In this document: one piece after another, positions 61,685 to 64,000 of the stretch
Layout of the letters: every line of letters begins with the position of its first letter
Position numbering within the stretch: the stretch's first letter is position 1
Source: Paenibacillus sp. CF384
GTDB taxonomy: Bacteria > Bacillota > Bacilli > Paenibacillales > Paenibacillaceae
DNA length: 64,000 nucleotides
NCBI RefSeq assembly: GCF_900106745.1
Contig: NZ_FNNV01000012.1
Location: 124,001-188,000, forward strand
Reading direction: 5' to 3'
Notes under the pieces: generated by a model
What the model was told of the DNA's origin: nothing
The model's input: the letters and a program-made list of their open reading frames with translations, nothing else
Database searches by the model: none
Made by a program: the position numbers and the translations under genes

Positions 61685-61724
61685 TTAATTAAGTGATTGC
61701 TTAATTAAGTGAGCACTTAATTAA
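61685..61724. promoter_or_regulatory. ArsR-type operator with perfect inverted TTAATTAAGTG arms
   Basis: TTAATTAAGTG at 61685-61695 and again at 61701-61711, the latter facing CACTTAATTAA (61714-61724) with a 2-nt centre. This 12-2-12-like symmetry is typical of ArsR/SmtB operators. Confidence 0.6.
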
Positions 61725-61830
61725 TAGTATGACAATACAAACATATCTCCCATGGAGGAACCCAGCGCAAAGATATTTTACATTTCATCCGTGATAAGGA
61801 ACTCATATTGGGCGCCATCCCATACTTTCC
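61725..61830 (+). pseudogene. Decayed copy 1 of the ArsR gene start
   Basis: 61756-61830 matches the intact gene from codon 10 on: CAAAGATATTTTACATTTC and CGTGATAAGGAACTC against the same blocks in the real gene, with two single-base deletions that break the frame (stop after 21 codons). The upstream part holds ATGACAATACAA in place of ATGATCCATACAA. See the ArsR finding. Confidence 0.75.
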
Positions 61831-61857
61831 TTTCCAGAAGACGCTCTTTATTTAAGT

Positions 61858-61922
61858 CGACACTTAATTAAGCTAATGCTTAATTAATAACGTGATCGAT
61901 AAACCATACAGCCTTAGCGCGA
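61858..61922 (+). pseudogene. Decayed copy 2 of the ArsR operator and gene start
   Basis: CACTTAATTAAGCTAATGCT, then TTAATTAATAACGTGATC and CCATACAGCCTTAGCG align with the intact operator and first ten codons (ATGATCCATACAA, AAGCCTTAGCGGAC). A one-base deletion breaks the frame. Confidence 0.6.
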
Positions 61923-62007
61923 CTCTTGGAGTAGAGTACTAAATGGCTTTTTCAAAAACCTCATTAATTAAGTGTACTCTTAATCAAACGCATGCTAAAT
62001 TAATGAC

Positions 62008-62274
62008 ATGATCCATACAATCATTCAAGCCTTAGCGGACCCCAGGCGCAGAGATATTTTAGATTTCATCCGTGATAAGGAGCTCGCCTCGAGCGCCATC
62101 GCATCCCATTTTTCCGTATCGCCATCGGCTATTTCACAGCATCTTAAAGTATTAGAGGAAGCTGGCCTTGTCGCTGTAAGGCGCGCCGACACCCAACGAA
62201 TCTACGCCATCAGGATGGAAGGGTTTTACGAATTGAAACAGTATTTCGAGTACTTCTGGGGGGACAGCCGGTAG
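62008..62274 (+). CDS. ArsR-family winged-helix repressor
   Basis: An 88-residue regulator of the ArsR/SmtB fold: IIQALADPRRRDILDFIR, HTH ASSAIASHFSVSPSAISQHL with recognition helix, VLEEAGLVAVRRADTQRIYAI. The usual metal-binding cysteines of ArsR (ELCVCDL) are absent, so it may sense another signal. ATG at 62008 lacks a clear Shine-Dalgarno. Its promoter region contains TTAATTAAGTG elements, which probably are its own operator. Confidence 0.9.
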   Translation: MIHTIIQALADPRRRDILDFIRDKELASSAIASHFSVSPSAISQHLKVLEEAGLVAVRRADTQRIYAIRMEGFYELKQYFEYFWGDSR

Positions 62275-62292
62275 GTTGCCCGCTTATACAAC

Positions 62293-62330
62293 AACAAGAG
62301 ACACCGAATTTCTCGGTGTCTCTTGTGTTA
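62293..62330. terminator. Bidirectional terminator between ArsR and PhyH-type genes
   Basis: ACAAGAGACACCGA pairs perfectly with TCGGTGTCTCTTGT; convergent genes on both sides. Confidence 0.88.
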
Positions 62331-62342
62331 TTTATAAAGGGA

Positions 62343-63161
62343 TTACCACTGCCAAGGCATTTTGACAGAAGCGCCGACTCTTTCGTGTCTGAACAGGCTT
62401 TTCACAGCTGGTGATGCTTGGTCATACGCTTCTTGCGGAACGTGAATCGATCCGCCAGCACCGTACCAGTCGTTGTTGTAGATCAATGCGATGTTCGTGC
62501 GGTTCTCTTGCGTACGGTTTGGCGTACCACGGTGCCACATGCGAATGTCACGGATAACAACCGAGCCCGCAGGCATGTAGACTTTCTCCGAGTACATCGA
62601 TTTCGCAGCACGCAGCATTTCACCGTCGATGGACGTATGCTTCGTGCTCTCAGGGTCCAGATGCGTACCGCCCGGCCATACTTCAAGCGGTCCGTTCTCT
62701 TCATGAACATCCACAAGCGGGATATTCATAACCAAACTGTATGCCGGCAGCGCTACGCCCAGTGTCGGGAACAGCGGCGGAACGTCGGAGTGTACGTTTT
62801 GATAATCGGAACCTGGGCAAGCTGTATCCGAAGCGAGGTACGTACAACGAACGCCTTCGCCAAGCACAGCGTTAATTACAGGCATTGCAAATGCGTTTGC
62901 CACCATATAGTCATTGACGAATGGTTGTAAAAAAGGTAGGTGCATCTGTGCGCGGTTCGTACCTGTATTATACCCAAATCTGTCGATATATTCATTGAAG
63001 ATCGGAAGGAATGCATCCTTAATTTCTTGTACTTGTTCCTTGGACAAAACGCTTTCAAATCCGATATATCCGTTCTTGCGAATTTGCTCAATAGCTACCT
63101 CGATTGTTTCTTGCTCCGGTACACCAGTCAATTTCTCTTGCTCAGTCAATTTCAATAACAT
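62343..63161 (-). CDS. Phytanoyl-CoA dioxygenase (PhyH) family protein
   Basis: A 272-residue Fe(II)/2-oxoglutarate-dependent oxygenase. Iron ligands: His124 and Asp126 in YQNVHSDVPP and His210 in MWHRGTPNRTQENRTN, whose Arg holds 2-oxoglutarate. The substrate is unknown; related bacterial enzymes hydroxylate many small molecules. ATG at 63161 has AAGGAG upstream. It is divergent from an AraC-type regulator gene, a common arrangement in Paenibacillus. Confidence 0.92.
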   Translation of the reverse strand: MLLKLTEQEKLTGVPEQETIEVAIEQIRKNGYIGFESVLSKEQVQEIKDAFLPIFNEYIDRFGYNTGTNRAQMHLPFLQPFVNDYMVANAFAMPVINAVLGEGVRCTYLASDTACPGSDYQNVHSDVPPLFPTLGVALPAYSLVMNIPLVDVHEENGPLEVWPGGTHLDPESTKHTSIDGEMLRAAKSMYSEKVYMPAGSVVIRDIRMWHRGTPNRTQENRTNIALIYNNDWYGAGGSIHVPQEAYDQASPAVKSLFRHERVGASVKMPWQW

Positions 63162-63266
63162 CGTTAATCACTCCTTGTTTGCGATTTATGTCCTGATTAT
63201 ACGTTGCAGATTCGAGGACGTATTGTATAATGGAATCGAAATTGTAAAAAAGTCAGAAAAAAGCGA

Positions 63267-64000
63267 GTGATAAATTTGCCAGCAACCGATAACCTCCTGT
63301 CAGGACTCGAAGAACTCATCGCCCTTATCGATTCAGAGTGGTCCTCCCTTGACCTGCATTCCTATGGCTTGTGGCGGAACCAAGGCTGGGATGGCGTCGG
63401 CCACAGCTTCGAGCTGAACTACTATATACAAGGCAGCAATGTGATTCGCCAGGACCAAGCCAGGGTAGAAGTGAAGCAGGGCGATCTGCTTTTTCTACCG
63501 GATACGATACGCAAGAGCAGCTGTGACGACGGCAGCTTCAAGGTGATTTTCTTATCGTTCTGGTTTAAGGACGATGCGTTAAACACAAGGCTGCGCCAGA
63601 TTTATAAGACCATCGCCCGTGACTCCCAGCCGCTTGCGGTGCCCGGACTTGAGGATGATTTTGTCGCGCTCACTACGGAACTGCGCTCAGGCTTGCGTTT
63701 TCCGCATCTGCTGAAGCATCTGTTCATCCATATTCTCGTGAAAATTTACAGGGCTGTTCATATCTATCATGGCAGTAGACCGAAGCATAACAAGCATGAG
63801 CAGATGATCGGAGAGATCATCAACGAGCTGAATGAGAATTACGGCTCCGACATTTCGCTCTCTGATATTGCCGCAACCTATTCGCTGAACGAACGGTACT
63901 TGAATCATATTTTTAAAGGGGCAACCGGCATTCCGCTTGGGCGTTATCTGATGAAAATTCGCATTGAGCAGGCCAAACGGCTGCTCCGCACCACCCATCT
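63267..64000 (+). CDS. AraC-family regulator, 3' end beyond window
   Basis: The first 244 codons are present. A cupin-like sensor domain (FELNYYIQGSNVIRQDQARVEV-like, then GDLLFLPDTIRKSS) is followed by AraC HTH motifs (DISLSDIAATYSLNERYLNHIF, then MKIRIEQAKRLLRTT). The gene is divergent from the PhyH-type dioxygenase, so it probably controls it. The start is GTG 63267 or TTG 63276; neither has a strong Shine-Dalgarno. Confidence 0.88.
   Translation, partial: MINLPATDNLLSGLEELIALIDSEWSSLDLHSYGLWRNQGWDGVGHSFELNYYIQGSNVIRQDQARVEVKQGDLLFLPDTIRKSSCDDGSFKVIFLSFWFKDDALNTRLRQIYKTIARDSQPLAVPGLEDDFVALTTELRSGLRFPHLLKHLFIHILVKIYRAVHIYHGSRPKHNKHEQMIGEIINELNENYGSDISLSDIAATYSLNERYLNHIFKGATGIPLGRYLMKIRIEQAKRLLRTTH

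Noticed and set aside
1..64000. tRNA, rRNA, integron, prophage or transposase genes
   Set aside because: None seen; the 69-bp palindrome is the only IS-like trace and has no transposase.

Overview
The window looks like chromosomal DNA from a spore-forming member of the Paenibacillaceae (Paenibacillus or a close relative). The reasons are strong AGGAGG ribosome binding sites with many TTG/GTG starts, two CotF-like spore coat genes, a YesM/YesN-type two-component pair beside large lipoprotein sugar binders and LplB/LplC-type permeases, several AraC regulators, a CIRCE element and Firmicute-style terminators. I see no rRNA, tRNA, prophage, transposase gene or CRISPR array. The genus is an inference.

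Layout. 0-5.4 kb (mostly minus): the start of a membrane sensor (probably a chemoreceptor), a thioredoxin-like protein, an RNase H with viroplasmin domain, a PAS-GGDEF diguanylate cyclase, CheD and a purine permease. 5.5-10.2 kb (plus): a two-gene operon of a SWIM zinc-finger protein and a SNF2 ATPase. 10.2-20 kb: a fold-back repeat cluster, small enzyme genes, an HAD/SMR/metallophosphoesterase operon, a GbsR-type regulator with its own palindromic operator, a polysaccharide deacetylase, modA-modB without modC, a DNA-binding/solute-binding fusion regulator and an MFS exporter. 19.9-25.3 kb: a probable sugar or sugar-acid operon (aldo/keto reductase, RraA-like aldolase, large unassigned barrel-type protein, doubled rhamnose-mutarotase-like protein) with a divergent AraC regulator. 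25.3-26.6 kb: two tandem-repeat arrays around a small unknown gene. 26.6-32 kb: a complete oligopeptide ABC importer. 32-41.6 kb: a Gfo/Idh/MocA dehydrogenase, two sugar-type binding lipoproteins, a YesMN pair and one permease pair. 41.6-42.9 kb: 1.3 kb without convincing genes, holding two more tandem-repeat arrays. 42.9-54 kb: acyl-CoA thioesterase, cell-wall/polysaccharide enzymes, spore coat genes, CIRCE-controlled htpG, ohr, a TPP enzyme and a GAF-PAS-GGDEF-EAL protein. 54.3-58.6 kb: an operon of ornithine cyclodeaminase-like, M19 dipeptidase-like and CocE-like enzymes. 58.8-64 kb: a HAMP kinase/OmpR regulator pair, a membrane protein, an ArsR regulator preceded by decayed copies of its own 5' end, a PhyH-type dioxygenase and the start of an AraC regulator.

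The most unusual structure is four separate tandem arrays, at about 25.4, 26.3, 42.1 and 42.6 kb, all with a period of exactly 51 bp. They fall into two sequence types, and each of the two loci carries one array of each type. The arrays sit between genes, have no spacers, and each C/D unit contains a short hairpin. I do not recognise this element. The second most telling structure is the ArsR region, where two degenerate partial copies of the operator and 5' end lie upstream of the intact gene.
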